From positions 32,810 to 96,809 of the forward strand of contig URQY01000002.1 of the NCBI GenBank assembly GCA_900550165.1: 64,000 nt of DNA, written 5' to 3'. The notes below the pieces were generated by a model, which saw nothing but the letters and a program-made list of their open reading frames with translations, did no database searches and was not told where the DNA came from. This stretch comes from an uncultured Eubacteriales bacterium (GTDB taxonomy: Bacteria > Bacillota > Clostridia > Oscillospirales > Oscillospiraceae). The translations under genes were made by a program, and so were the position numbers. Shown in pieces: positions 9,398 through 17,889 of the stretch; positions within the stretch are counted from its first letter, which is position 1, and each line of letters opens with the position of its first letter.

Positions 9398-9913
9398 GTG
9401 CATTCTGACGAGCGGCGCAAAGCTATCGCGAGCATCCTGCGCGCGGCAGACGGACCTATCAGCGCCTCTGCGCTGGCGGAGAAATTCTCCGTTTCCCGGC
9501 AGATCATCGTGGGCGATATCGCGCTTTTGCGTTCCTCCGGCGAGGAGATCCTTGCGACCCCGCGCGGCTATGTGACGCCGAAGGAGGCGCGCGGCCTTCT
9601 TCGTCAGATCGCGGTGAAGCACACGCCGCAGCAGATGGAGGCTGAGCTCAACACCATTGTCGACAACGGCTGCACGGTGATCGACGTGATCGTTGACCAC
9701 CCGGTGTACGGGCAGCTCACCGGCCCGCTGCAAATTGCCAGCCGCTACGAGGTCGGGCAGTTCATCGAGCGGTGCAGGAATGCAGAGCCGCTCTCCCGCC
9801 TGACTGACGGCATCCACCTCCATACGCTCCTCTGTCCCGACGAGGCGGCCTTCGAGCGCACGAAGGATGCGCTGCGCGCGCTTGGGCTTTTATTGGAGGA
9901 AAGCGGAAATTAA
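9398..9913 (+). CDS. niaR: NiaR-type niacin-responsive transcriptional repressor (HTH + 3H domain)
   Basis: A transcription factor of about 171 residues. The N-terminal winged helix-turn-helix (about residues 1-65, with SASALAEKFSVSRQIIVGDI as the helix pair) is followed by a 3H domain whose conserved histidines lie in VKHTP, VDHPVYGQL and GIHLHTL. Family members repress NAD-synthesis and niacin-uptake genes when nicotinic acid is bound. I chose the GTG at 9398, which has GGGAGGG 7 bases upstream; an in-frame start at 9371 lacks a ribosome site. A long palindrome over the next promoter (9941-9985) is the obvious target. Confidence 0.88.
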   Translation: MHSDERRKAIASILRAADGPISASALAEKFSVSRQIIVGDIALLRSSGEEILATPRGYVTPKEARGLLRQIAVKHTPQQMEAELNTIVDNGCTVIDVIVDHPVYGQLTGPLQIASRYEVGQFIERCRNAEPLSRLTDGIHLHTLLCPDEAAFERTKDALRALGLLLEESGN

Positions 9914-9916
9914 GGG

Positions 9917-9945
9917 TTGACAATCCTGCGACAAGCGATTATAGT
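9917..9945 (+). promoter_or_regulatory. Consensus sigma-A promoter of the EIIC-like transporter gene
   Basis: TTGACA (9917-9922), 17-bp spacer, TATAGT (9940-9945). It begins just after the niaR stop codon and its -10 is entered by the palindrome at 9941-9985. Confidence 0.8.
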
Positions 9946-9985
9946 GTCATGGACACGTGTCAAGACACGTCGTCCGTGACACTAT
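9941..9985. promoter_or_regulatory. Candidate NiaR operator (near-perfect 45-bp inverted repeat)
   Basis: The left arm at 9941-9961 and right arm at 9964-9985 pair along their whole length with one mismatch and one unpaired base. Outer blocks are ATAGTGTCA and TGACACTAT; inner blocks are GACACGTGTC and GACACG. It overlaps the -10 and start site of the promoter at 9917-9945. Because it is followed by TTTTTT (9985-9990), the RNA form could also end niaR transcripts. Confidence 0.7.
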
Positions 9986-10006
9986 TTTTTAGGTTGTGAG
10001 GATATC

Positions 10007-11080
10007 ATGGAAACAATAAAAGCATTCTGCAAGCGCAAAAACATTGAAGTTTCGGCCAAGCGCTACGGCATCGACGCGCTCGGCGCGATGGCGCAGGGTC
10101 TCTTCTGCTCGCTGCTCATCGGCACGATCATCAAGACGCTCGGCGCACAGCTCGGCGTCCCGTTTTTGACGGATATCGGCACTTATGCAATGTCCGTCTC
10201 GGGCCCTGCGATGGCCGTCGCCATCGGCTACGCGCTCAAGGCTGACCCGATGGTGCTCTTCTCCCTCGCGGCGGTGGGCTATGCGGCCAACGCCGAGGGC
10301 GGCGCGGGCGGCCCGCTCGCCGTGCTCATCATTGCCGTCGTCGCCGCCGAGTGCGGCAAGGCCGTGAGCAAGGAGACGAAGATCGACATTTTGGTCACGC
10401 CCGCTGTGACGATCTTGGTCGGCGTGGCGCTCGCCAAGTGGATCGCGCCGCCCATCGGCACGGCGGCTTCCGCCTTCGGCATCGTCATCGACAACGCGAC
10501 CAAGCTCCAGCCGTTCTGGATGGGCATTGCCGTCTCCGTCCTTGTCGGCGTCGCGCTCACGCTGCCGATCTCTTCTGCCGCCATCTGCTCGGTGCTGGGC
10601 CTCACCGGTCTTGCCGGCGGCGCGGCCGTTGCGGGCTGCTGTGCGCAGATGGTCGGCTTCGCCGTGATGAGCTTCAAGGAAAACCGCTGGGGCGGCCTTG
10701 TTTCGCAGGGGCTCGGCACCTCAATGCTCCAGATGCCGAACATCGTCCGCAATCCCCGCGTGTGGATCGCGCCGACGCTTGCCTCCGCCATTACCGGCCC
10801 CATCGCAACGTGTGTGTTCCGTCTTGAGATGAACGGCGCGCCCATCAACTCCGGCATGGGCACCTGCGGTCTCTGCGGACCCATCGGCGTGTGGACGGGC
10901 TGGCTCGCCCCGAGCGAGGAAGCTATCGCCAAGGGCGCAGCGGCGATGGCGCCCACGGGCTTTGACTGGCTGGGCCTTGTGCTCGTCGCCATCGTGCTGC
11001 CCGCCATTCTTGCCCCGCTCATCAATATGGTCTGCCGCCGTCTCGGCTGGGTCAAGGATGGCGACCTCAAGCTCGATTGA
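10007..11080 (+). CDS. EIIC-like (PTS_EIIC_2 type) membrane transporter, candidate niacin-related
   Basis: A 357-residue integral membrane protein with about ten hydrophobic segments, rich in Gly and Ala, resembling the PTS_EIIC_2 family of orphan IIC-like permeases. Examples of its conserved-looking stretches are SVSGPAMAVAIGYALKADP, NAEGGAGGPLAVLIIAVVAAE and NSGMGTCGLCGPIGVWTGW. No IIA or IIB PTS genes are nearby. The gene sits directly behind niaR and a NiaR-like operator, so niacin or a related vitamin is a reasonable substrate guess. This rests on context only. Confidence 0.72.
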   Translation: METIKAFCKRKNIEVSAKRYGIDALGAMAQGLFCSLLIGTIIKTLGAQLGVPFLTDIGTYAMSVSGPAMAVAIGYALKADPMVLFSLAAVGYAANAEGGAGGPLAVLIIAVVAAECGKAVSKETKIDILVTPAVTILVGVALAKWIAPPIGTAASAFGIVIDNATKLQPFWMGIAVSVLVGVALTLPISSAAICSVLGLTGLAGGAAVAGCCAQMVGFAVMSFKENRWGGLVSQGLGTSMLQMPNIVRNPRVWIAPTLASAITGPIATCVFRLEMNGAPINSGMGTCGLCGPIGVWTGWLAPSEEAIAKGAAAMAPTGFDWLGLVLVAIVLPAILAPLINMVCRRLGWVKDGDLKLD

Positions 11081-11150
11081 GGATATGACGTGTAAAAAGT
11101 GTGGACTTTTTGTAAAGAATCCCATCAATTATCACAAAAAAAGTAAAATC

Positions 11151-11185
11151 GGGGAGAATCGGACTTGATTCTCCCCTTTGCTTTT
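11151..11185 (+). terminator. Rho-independent terminator after the EIIC-like gene
   Basis: GGGGAGAATC (11151-11160), loop GGACTT, GATTCTCCCC (11167-11176), then TTTGCTTTT. The -35 of the next promoter lies inside this hairpin. Confidence 0.85.
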
Positions 11186-11193
11186 GCTATACT
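11165..11193 (+). promoter_or_regulatory. Predicted promoter of the BMP lipoprotein gene
   Basis: TTGATT (11165-11170), 17-bp spacer, TATACT (11188-11193). A perfect hairpin GAAGTGCG-TC-CGCACTTC at 11201-11218 begins about 8 bp after the -10 and would form at the 5' end of the mRNA or act as an operator. Confidence 0.65.
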
Positions 11194-11274
11194 GTCAGAC
11201 GAAGTGCGTCCGCACTTCAAAATAAACCGGAGGACGGGGGACCGTCTGCCGGGAAAATAAGGAAGGATAGAAGA

Positions 11275-12441
11275 ATGAAGAAGTTTTTTGCAATGCTTCT
11301 TGCTCTCGTTATGGTTCTGTCCCTCGTTGCCTGCGGCGATAAGAAGACCGACGACAACCAGGACAACAACACCGACGATCAGCAGGGCGCGACCGTCACT
11401 TACACCAATCCCGATGACATCGAGGACAACATGACGTCCGAGGACGGCAAGTATGAAGTCGCTTTCGTCACCGACGTTGGCCAGCTGAAGGACAAGTCCT
11501 TCAACCAGGGCACTTTCGACGGCGTGAAGCTCTATGCCGCCAACAACGGCCTGAGCTACAAGTACTATCAGCCCGCCAACGGCGATCAGGCCACCGATGA
11601 CGACCGCTACGACGCTATGAAGGCTGCCGTGGACGGCGGCGCCAAGGTCATCGTCTGCGCCGGCTTCATGCAGGGCGCTGCCCTCGAGAAGGCTGCTAAG
11701 GAATTCACTGACACCAAGTTCGTCTTCATCGACGGTTGGTCCCTCGGCCTTGACAACGTTGCGGGCATCGCCTTCAACGAAGAGCAGTGCGGCTACTTCG
11801 CCGGTTACGCTGTCGTCAAGGAAGGCTACGAGAAGCTCGGCTTCACCGGCGGCGGCGGCGGTACCAACCCCGCCTGCATCCGTTACGGCTGGGGCTTTGC
11901 TCAGGGCGCGAACGACGCTGCCAAGGAAATGGATAAGACCGTCGACCTGAACTACTCCTGGGAGTACGGTGCTTCCTTCCAGGCTTCTCCCGAGCTGCAG
12001 ACCATGGTCTCCGGCTGGTACTCCAACGGCACTGAGATTGTCTTCGCCTGCGGCGGCTCCATGTTCCAGTCCGTTGCTGCTGCCGCTTCCGCTGAGGACG
12101 GCAAGGTCGTCGGCGTCGACGTCGACCAGTCCAGCGAGTCCGAGACTGTTGTGACCTCCGCCATGAAGGGCCTGAGCGACGCTGCCTCCTGGGCCATCGC
12201 CAAGGTCTACGACGGCACCTGGGACGAGATCGGCAATGCTGCCACCTCCCTCGGCGTTGCCGAGAATGCTGTCGGCCTGCCGACCGCTACCTGGTCCATG
12301 GAGAACTTCACCGTTGCCGACTATGAGGATCTCTTCCAGCAGGTTCTCAACGGTGACATCACCATCGACAACAACTCCGAGATGGCCAACCCCGCTGAGG
12401 GCGGTCTGACTAACGTCAACGTCAACTACATCGGCGGCTGA
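11275..12441 (+). CDS. BMP family nucleoside-binding lipoprotein
   Basis: The extracellular binding protein of a BMP/Med-type ABC importer, the class that includes Bacillus NupN and Treponema PnrA and usually binds nucleosides. It has 388 residues. The signal peptide ends in the lipobox LVAC (Cys20), followed by an Asp/Asn-rich linker. Family blocks are FVTDVGQLKDKSFNQGTFDGVK, DTKFVFIDG and FNEEQCGYFAGYAV. Strong use of GGC, GTC, AAG and TTC codons suggests high expression. A terminator follows, but the ATPase and permease genes lie next, and deoC, deoD and a nucleoside kinase lie upstream. Confidence 0.92.
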   Translation: MKKFFAMLLALVMVLSLVACGDKKTDDNQDNNTDDQQGATVTYTNPDDIEDNMTSEDGKYEVAFVTDVGQLKDKSFNQGTFDGVKLYAANNGLSYKYYQPANGDQATDDDRYDAMKAAVDGGAKVIVCAGFMQGAALEKAAKEFTDTKFVFIDGWSLGLDNVAGIAFNEEQCGYFAGYAVVKEGYEKLGFTGGGGGTNPACIRYGWGFAQGANDAAKEMDKTVDLNYSWEYGASFQASPELQTMVSGWYSNGTEIVFACGGSMFQSVAAAASAEDGKVVGVDVDQSSESETVVTSAMKGLSDAASWAIAKVYDGTWDEIGNAATSLGVAENAVGLPTATWSMENFTVADYEDLFQQVLNGDITIDNNSEMANPAEGGLTNVNVNYIGG

Positions 12442-12458
12442 TCTTCAATATGCAACAT

Positions 12459-12497
12459 AAAAAAGAGCGGAAAGCCTCTGGCTTTCCGCTCTTTTTT
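12459..12497 (+). terminator. Terminator between the BMP lipoprotein and its ABC genes
   Basis: GAGCGGAAAGCC-TCT-GGCTTTCCGCTC flanked by A6 and T6. Such a site lets the binding protein be made in excess over the membrane components. Confidence 0.9.
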
Positions 12498-12531
12498 CGC
12501 TTTCTGACAGCAAAGGACAGAAGAAAACCTT

Positions 12532-12560
12532 TTGCTTTTCTGCCTGTGGTGTGGTATAGT
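12532..12560 (+). promoter_or_regulatory. Predicted promoter of the nucleoside ABC ATPase-permease genes
   Basis: TTGCTT (12532-12537), 17-bp spacer, TATAGT (12555-12560). A short palindrome GGTATAGTATACC (12554-12566) overlaps the -10. Confidence 0.65.
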
Positions 12561-12633
12561 ATACCATAACTATGGTTTCCGTCCTCGCAGCGCAGCGCGT
12601 GCGGGCCATCAAAACGGAAGGAGGGCGAAAAGC

Positions 12634-14175
12634 TTGGAGAATCAGTATGCCATCGAAATGCTGAACATCACGAAGAAATTCCCCGGTATTATCGCCAACG
12701 ACAACATCACCTTACAGCTCAAAAAGGGTGAGATCCATGCCCTGCTCGGTGAAAACGGCGCGGGCAAATCGACCCTGATGTCGGTTTTGTTCGGCCTTTA
12801 CCAGCCGGAGGAGGGCGTCATCAAGAAAGATGGCAAGGTCGTGTCCATCAAGGACCCGAACGACGCCACCGCGCTCGGCATCGGCATGGTGCACCAGCAC
12901 TTCAAGCTGGTGGATGTGTTCACCGTGCTCGACAACATCATCCTCGGCGCGGAGACGACGAAGTGCGGCTTTTTGCAGAAAAAAGAGGCGCGCAAAAAGG
13001 TCGAGGAGATCTCGAAGCGCTACGGCCTGAATGTCGACCTTGACGCCAAGGTCGAGGATATCACGGTCGGTATGCAGCAGCGCGTCGAAATTCTGAAGAT
13101 GCTGTATCGCGACAACGAAATTCTCATCTTCGACGAGCCGACCGCGGTGCTCACCCCGCAGGAGATCGAAGAGCTGATGGCCACGATGAAGGAGTTTGCC
13201 CGCGAAGGCAAATCCATCCTCTTCATCTCCCACAAGCTCAACGAGATCATGGAGGTCTCCGACCGCGTGAGCGTTCTGCGCAAGGGCAAGTACATCGGCA
13301 CGGTCAACACGAGCGAGACCACCAAGCAGGAGCTGTCCAACATGATGGTCGGCCGCCCCGTGCAGCTTGAGGTCACGAAGGACGAGGCCAAGCCCGCGGG
13401 CGAGGTGCTGAAGGTCGACCACCTCTGCGTCCACTCCCACGTGCAGAAGCGCAACGCCGTGAACGACGTTTCGTTCAACGTCCGCGCGGGCGAGATCGTC
13501 TGCATCGCCGGTATCGACGGCAACGGCCAGACCGAGCTTGTCTACGGCCTGACGGGTCTTGACAAGCCGTCCTCCGGCACGATCACCCTCTGCGGCAAGG
13601 ATATTTCCCATGCCTCCATCCGTCATCGCGGCGAGCATATGAGCCACATTCCCGAGGACCGCCACAAGCACGGTCTCGTGCTCGACTTCACGCTCGAGCA
13701 GAACATGGTGCTCCAGCGCTTCAACGAGCCGCGCTTTGAAAACCGCGGCTTCATCAACAACAAGGCCGTGCGCGACTACGCCGAGGAGCTCATCCAAAAG
13801 TTCGACGTGCGCAGCGGTCAGGGCCCCATCACGCGCGCCCGCTCCATGTCCGGCGGCAACCAGCAGAAGGCGATCATCGCCCGCGAGGTCGACCGCGACA
13901 AGGACCTCATCGTCGCCGTGCAGCCCACGCGCGGCCTTGATGTCGGCGCGATCGAGTTCATCCACAGCCAGCTCGTCGCCGAGCGCGACCGCGGCAAGGC
14001 GATATTGCTCGTCTCGCTCGAGCTGGACGAGGTCATGAGCCTGTCCGACCGCATCCTCGTCATGTACGAGGGCGAGATCGTCGGCGAGCTCGACCCGAAG
14101 AAGACCACCGTCGAAGAGCTCGGCCTTTACATGGCCGGCGCAAAGCGCGCGGCAAAGGAGGAGACGGCAGTATGA
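12634..14175 (+). CDS. Nucleoside ABC transporter ATP-binding protein (two ABC domains)
   Basis: A duplicated ATPase of the RbsA/YufO type powering the BMP importer; 513 residues from the chosen start. The first half has Walker A GENGAGKST and Walker B ILIFDEPTAVLTP with an unusual TVGMQQRVEIL signature. The second half has a degenerate Walker A (GIDGNGQTE) and the signature MSGGNQQKAIIAREV. I chose the TTG at 12634, which has AAGGAGGG at 12618-12625; an upstream ATG at 12532 falls in the -35 element. It overlaps the next gene by ATGA. Confidence 0.92.
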   Translation: MENQYAIEMLNITKKFPGIIANDNITLQLKKGEIHALLGENGAGKSTLMSVLFGLYQPEEGVIKKDGKVVSIKDPNDATALGIGMVHQHFKLVDVFTVLDNIILGAETTKCGFLQKKEARKKVEEISKRYGLNVDLDAKVEDITVGMQQRVEILKMLYRDNEILIFDEPTAVLTPQEIEELMATMKEFAREGKSILFISHKLNEIMEVSDRVSVLRKGKYIGTVNTSETTKQELSNMMVGRPVQLEVTKDEAKPAGEVLKVDHLCVHSHVQKRNAVNDVSFNVRAGEIVCIAGIDGNGQTELVYGLTGLDKPSSGTITLCGKDISHASIRHRGEHMSHIPEDRHKHGLVLDFTLEQNMVLQRFNEPRFENRGFINNKAVRDYAEELIQKFDVRSGQGPITRARSMSGGNQQKAIIAREVDRDKDLIVAVQPTRGLDVGAIEFIHSQLVAERDRGKAILLVSLELDEVMSLSDRILVMYEGEIVGELDPKKTTVEELGLYMAGAKRAAKEETAV

Positions 14176-15428
14176 AAAAAGAACACTTCCTGCAAAGCGA
14201 AGGCTTCAAGACCGTCGCAGCCTCGGTCCTCTCCATCCTCATCGGTCTCGCCGTCGGCAGCATCGTCATCCTCATCGTGGGTCTCACGAGCCCCAATCTT
14301 TCGCTCTCTTCCGCATGGGACGGCATCCGCATCGTGTTCGGCGGCCTCTTCTCCACGGGACGCAGCGCCTCCGGTACGCTGACGTGGGGCTTCAACCCGA
14401 CAAACATCGGCAATATGCTCTTCCGCGCCACGCCGCTCATCATGACGGGCCTTTCCGTCGGCATGGCGTATAAGACGGGCCTTTTCAATATCGGCGCGCC
14501 GGGCCAGTACCTTATCGGTACGCTCGTGTCGCTCTCCATTGCCCTCGGCCTTCCGTCCGAGACGATGTCCACCACGCTCATCTGGCTGCTGGCCTTCCTC
14601 GGTGGCACGCTCGCGGGTGCGATCTGGGGCGCGATCCCCGGCCTTTTCAAGGCGCTGCTCAACATCAACGAGGTGCTCGCCTGCATCATGACGAACTGGA
14701 TCGCGGCAAACCTCGTCACGTGGCTTTTCGATATCAGTAATTTCAAAAATGTGACCGAGTCCACCAAGACCGGCTACATCTATAAGACGGCCTACAACGG
14801 TGTCGCCACCGCGAAGATGGGCCTTGACAAGCTTTTCCCGAGCTCTCAGGTCAACGGCGGCATTATCATCGCCGTCCTCTTTGCCATCGCCGTTTATGTG
14901 ATGATGTCCAAGACGACCTTCGGCTATCAGCTCAAGGCCTGCGGCGCCAACCGTCATGCCGCGCGCTATGCCGGCATCAATGACAAGCGCAATATCGTCG
15001 TCTCCATGGCCATCGCGGGCGGACTGAGCGCGGCGGGCGCTTCGCTCTATTACCTCTCCGGCAATACGGAGTTCTTCTGGTCCACGTACCAGTCGCTCCC
15101 CGCCATCGGCTTCAACGGCATCCCGGTCGCGATGCTTGCCTCCTGCAATCCCGTCGGCATCATCTTCACCTCGCTGTTCATGTCGATGCTCGATATCTCG
15201 GGCCTGCAGCTGACGAACCTGACGGCCTACAATGAGTACATCACGGACGTCATCATCGCCGTCATCGTCTACCTGAGCGCCTTCTCTCTGGTCATCAGAA
15301 TGTGGATCGGCAAGCTCGGCAAGAAAAAGGACGGCGGCGCGGACGCCAACGCGGAGAGCACACCGGCGGCAGCTCCCGCAGCGGCCGATGTACAAGCGGA
15401 AACGGAGAAAGGAGGCGACGCAAAATGA
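14172..15428 (+). CDS. Nucleoside ABC transporter permease 1 (YufP-like)
   Basis: A 418-residue permease of the BPD_transp_2 family with about ten hydrophobic segments. It has the long first periplasmic region typical of the YufP-type subunit (about residues 47-100) and the family-like blocks MGLSVGMAYKTGLFNIGAPGQ and LNINEVLACIMTNWIAANLV. A Glu/Ala-rich cytosolic tail of about 45 residues ends the protein. Start and stop overlap the neighbouring genes by four bases (ATGA), showing tight coupling of the three transporter genes. Confidence 0.9.
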   Translation: MKKEHFLQSEGFKTVAASVLSILIGLAVGSIVILIVGLTSPNLSLSSAWDGIRIVFGGLFSTGRSASGTLTWGFNPTNIGNMLFRATPLIMTGLSVGMAYKTGLFNIGAPGQYLIGTLVSLSIALGLPSETMSTTLIWLLAFLGGTLAGAIWGAIPGLFKALLNINEVLACIMTNWIAANLVTWLFDISNFKNVTESTKTGYIYKTAYNGVATAKMGLDKLFPSSQVNGGIIIAVLFAIAVYVMMSKTTFGYQLKACGANRHAARYAGINDKRNIVVSMAIAGGLSAAGASLYYLSGNTEFFWSTYQSLPAIGFNGIPVAMLASCNPVGIIFTSLFMSMLDISGLQLTNLTAYNEYITDVIIAVIVYLSAFSLVIRMWIGKLGKKKDGGADANAESTPAAAPAAADVQAETEKGGDAK

Positions 15429-16456
15429 CATTCCTCATTCAGCAGACGCTCATTTATGCTGTCCCTCTGATGATCGTGGCGCTCGCAGGCGTATTTGCCG
15501 AGCGCAGCGGTATCATCAACCTGGCGCTTGAAGGTATCATGGTCTTCGGCGCGTTCATCGGCGTGTGGTTTGTGCGCATTTTGCAGACGAGCGACGCCAT
15601 CCTCTCCCTCAAGCAGAGCGGCAACTGGGTTGCGCTTCAGGGCGTCGAGCTGCTCACGATGCTGGTCGCGGCGATCTTCGGCGCGCTCTTCTCCCTGCTT
15701 CTGAGCTTTGCGTCCATCAACCTGCGCGCCGACCAGACCATCGGCGGCACGGCGCTCAACCTGATGGCCCCCGCGCTCGTGCTGTTCTTCATCCGCATCA
15801 TCGCCAACCAGAATACGCTCCAGATGCTCACGGGCGACGCGGCGAGCTGGTTCATGATCAAAAAATCCACGCTCGGCATCGACAAGAGCACCGACCTGGG
15901 CTTCCTTGGCGAGACGTTCATCAACAAGGTCTACCTTGCAACCTACATCTGCATCCTGCTGTTCATCATTCTGTCGATTTTGCTCTATAAGACGCGCTTC
16001 GGCCTGCGCCTGCGCGCCTGCGGCGAAAATCCGCAGGCGGCGGATTCGCTGGGTATCAACGTCTATAAGATGCGCTACGCGGGCACGACCATTTCCGGCG
16101 CACTTGCCGGCATGGGCGGCTTTGTCTACGCGCTGACGACTGCGAACTGCGCCTCAAACGGCGACGTTGCGGGCTTCGGCTTCCTTGCGCTGGCTGTTAT
16201 GATCTTCGGCAACTGGAAGCCGCTGAACATCGCGGGCGCATCCCTGCTGTTCGGCCTCTTCAAGTGCATCGCGGCAAGTTATGCGAGCATCGACATCAAC
16301 GGCGACGGCGTTTTCATGCTGGCGGAGATCGGCATCAGCGCCCATCTCTACCGTATGCTGCCCTATATCGTCACGCTGCTCGTGCTGGCGTTCACGTCCA
16401 AGAGCTCCCGCGCTCCCAAGGCCGAGGGCATTCCCTACGACAAGGGTCAGCGGTAA
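15425..16456 (+). CDS. Nucleoside ABC transporter permease 2 (YufQ-like)
   Basis: The second BPD_transp_2 permease of the BMP importer, 343 residues, with about nine hydrophobic segments. The N-terminal block PLMIVALAGVFAERSGIINLALEGIM is characteristic of the family. I chose the ATG at 15425 that overlaps the preceding stop as ATGA, with AAAGGAGG just upstream. A strong terminator follows immediately, closing the operon. Confidence 0.92.
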   Translation: MTFLIQQTLIYAVPLMIVALAGVFAERSGIINLALEGIMVFGAFIGVWFVRILQTSDAILSLKQSGNWVALQGVELLTMLVAAIFGALFSLLLSFASINLRADQTIGGTALNLMAPALVLFFIRIIANQNTLQMLTGDAASWFMIKKSTLGIDKSTDLGFLGETFINKVYLATYICILLFIILSILLYKTRFGLRLRACGENPQAADSLGINVYKMRYAGTTISGALAGMGGFVYALTTANCASNGDVAGFGFLALAVMIFGNWKPLNIAGASLLFGLFKCIAASYASIDINGDGVFMLAEIGISAHLYRMLPYIVTLLVLAFTSKSSRAPKAEGIPYDKGQR

Positions 16457-16464
16457 TGTACATC

Positions 16465-16498
16465 AAAAAGCGGTATGGCAATGCCATACCGCTTTTTT
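16465..16498 (+). terminator. Terminator of the nucleoside ABC operon
   Basis: A5 then GCGGTATGGCA/TGCCATACCGC with a very short loop, followed by T6. Confidence 0.9.
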
Positions 16499-16523
16499 GC
16501 AAACGAAATCTATGGAGAGAACT

Positions 16524-16985
16524 ATGGAGATCAGAGAAATTACGACTCCCGATGAAAAGCGGCACATTACGCGCTTTATTTTAGAATCACTGCCCGACTG
16601 GTTTGGTATTCCAGAGGCGCGCGAGGAATACATCGAAAAGAGTGTTAAGCAGCCGTTTTTCGCCGCGTTCGACGGCGAGAACGCCGTCGGCTTCCTTTAC
16701 CTTGCCGAAACGGGGAAGGATACGGCGGAGCTTTGCGTCATGGGCGTGCTGAAAGAATATCATCGCCATGGCGTCGGCAAAGCGCTCTTTGCGTCGGCGA
16801 AACAGCGGGCGAAGGAGCTTGGCTACTCGTTTTTACAGGTCAAGACCGTGCAGATGGGAAAGTATCCCGAGTACGACGCGACGAACCGCTTTTACCTCGC
16901 GCTCGGCTTTCGGGAGTTCGAAGTCTTCCCAACACTCTGGGACGAATGGAATCCGTGCCAGATCTACGTGATGAGCCTGAAATAA
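16524..16985 (+). CDS. GNAT family N-acetyltransferase
   Basis: A 153-residue acetyl-CoA-dependent transferase. The acetyl-CoA loop appears as EYHRHGVGKALFASAKQRAKELGYSFLQVKT, a good match to the GNAT R/Q-x-x-G-x-G/A pattern. The C-terminal TNRFYLALGFREFE is the usual GNAT motif B end. An in-frame ATG at 16512 is an alternative start; 16524 follows a GGAGAG. The substrate is unknown. It stands alone after the ABC operon terminator. Confidence 0.85.
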   Translation: MEIREITTPDEKRHITRFILESLPDWFGIPEAREEYIEKSVKQPFFAAFDGENAVGFLYLAETGKDTAELCVMGVLKEYHRHGVGKALFASAKQRAKELGYSFLQVKTVQMGKYPEYDATNRFYLALGFREFEVFPTLWDEWNPCQIYVMSLK

Positions 16986-17051
16986 GAAAATTTTGGAACT
17001 TTCTCCCGCCGTTTTGCGTCTATAAAAGCAAAAGACAGAGGAGGGAAGCAT

Positions 17052-17873
17052 ATGACCGTCCGCGAACCGAAAAAACGTTCCGATCTGCGCCTGAAGCTCG
17101 GCGGCGCGTATTTCAGCACGCAGCGAAAGCTCAGATGGGTTTCGATGCGGAAACATTTTGCGCGCGAGCGCAGCGGGGAAGACTTAGCATATCAGGCGTT
17201 TTCCCACCATACGCCGCTCATGCGCAAGCTCAGGGACGTCGATATGCAGCTTCAGCGCAACAAGGTGACGAATCTCCGCCTCGCCTGCGCGCGGCTCGAC
17301 GGACTTTTGCTGCACCCCGGCGAGATAATGAGTTACTGGTATCTCATCGGAAAGCCGACGGCGGGGAAGGGGTATCTGCCGGGGATGATTCTGCGCAACG
17401 GCGGGTATCTGGCCGCGCCGGGCGGCGGACTCTGCCAGCTCTCGAACCTCATCTACTGGATGACGCTGCACACGCCGCTCACGGTCGTCGAGCGCCACCG
17501 CCATGGCTACGACGTCTTTCCCGACGCGAACCGCACGCAGCCCTTCGGCAGCGGTGCGACCTGCTTTTACCCCTATCTCGACCTGATGATCCGCAACGAC
17601 ACGCAGGAGACGTATCAGCTGCGCATCCGCGTTGGCGAAACGGACCTCGAGGGCGAGTGGCGCGTGAGCGCGGCACTCGCAGAACGCTACGAGGTCGTTG
17701 AGCGCAACCACGAAATGCGCGCGCAGTACTGGGGCGGCTACATCCGCCACAACGAGCTGTACCGACAGAGATTTGATCTGAGCGGCTCGCTGCTTGAGGA
17801 AGTACCCGTCGCGGTGAACGACGCGGTGATGATGTATTCGCCGTATCTGGAAGAAAGCAAAAAGGAAGGCTGA
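17052..17873 (+). CDS. VanW family protein
   Basis: A 273-residue VanW-like protein. The centre carries the family blocks RLDGLLLHPGEIMSYWYLIGKPT and GGYLAAPGGGLCQLSNLIYWMTLHTPL. There is no signal peptide or membrane segment. The molecular function of VanW proteins is unclear; some are linked to glycopeptide-resistance clusters or the cell wall, but nothing nearby supports a resistance role. The start has AGAGGAGGGAAGC upstream. It converges on trmB with a shared hairpin between the stops. Confidence 0.88.
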   Translation: MTVREPKKRSDLRLKLGGAYFSTQRKLRWVSMRKHFARERSGEDLAYQAFSHHTPLMRKLRDVDMQLQRNKVTNLRLACARLDGLLLHPGEIMSYWYLIGKPTAGKGYLPGMILRNGGYLAAPGGGLCQLSNLIYWMTLHTPLTVVERHRHGYDVFPDANRTQPFGSGATCFYPYLDLMIRNDTQETYQLRIRVGETDLEGEWRVSAALAERYEVVERNHEMRAQYWGGYIRHNELYRQRFDLSGSLLEEVPVAVNDAVMMYSPYLEESKKEG

Positions 17874-17885
17874 AAGCCTTCCTTT
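17861..17885. terminator. Bidirectional terminator between VanW gene and trmB
   Basis: AAAGGAAGGC-TGAAA-GCCTTCCTTT with A and T runs on both sides; the two convergent stop codons flank it. Confidence 0.75.
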
Positions 17886-17889
17886 TCTC

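Noticed and set aside
17052..17873. Glycopeptide-resistance cluster marked by VanW
   Set aside because: No vanH, vanA/B, vanX or vanY gene is nearby, and VanW-like proteins are common in Clostridia without resistance.
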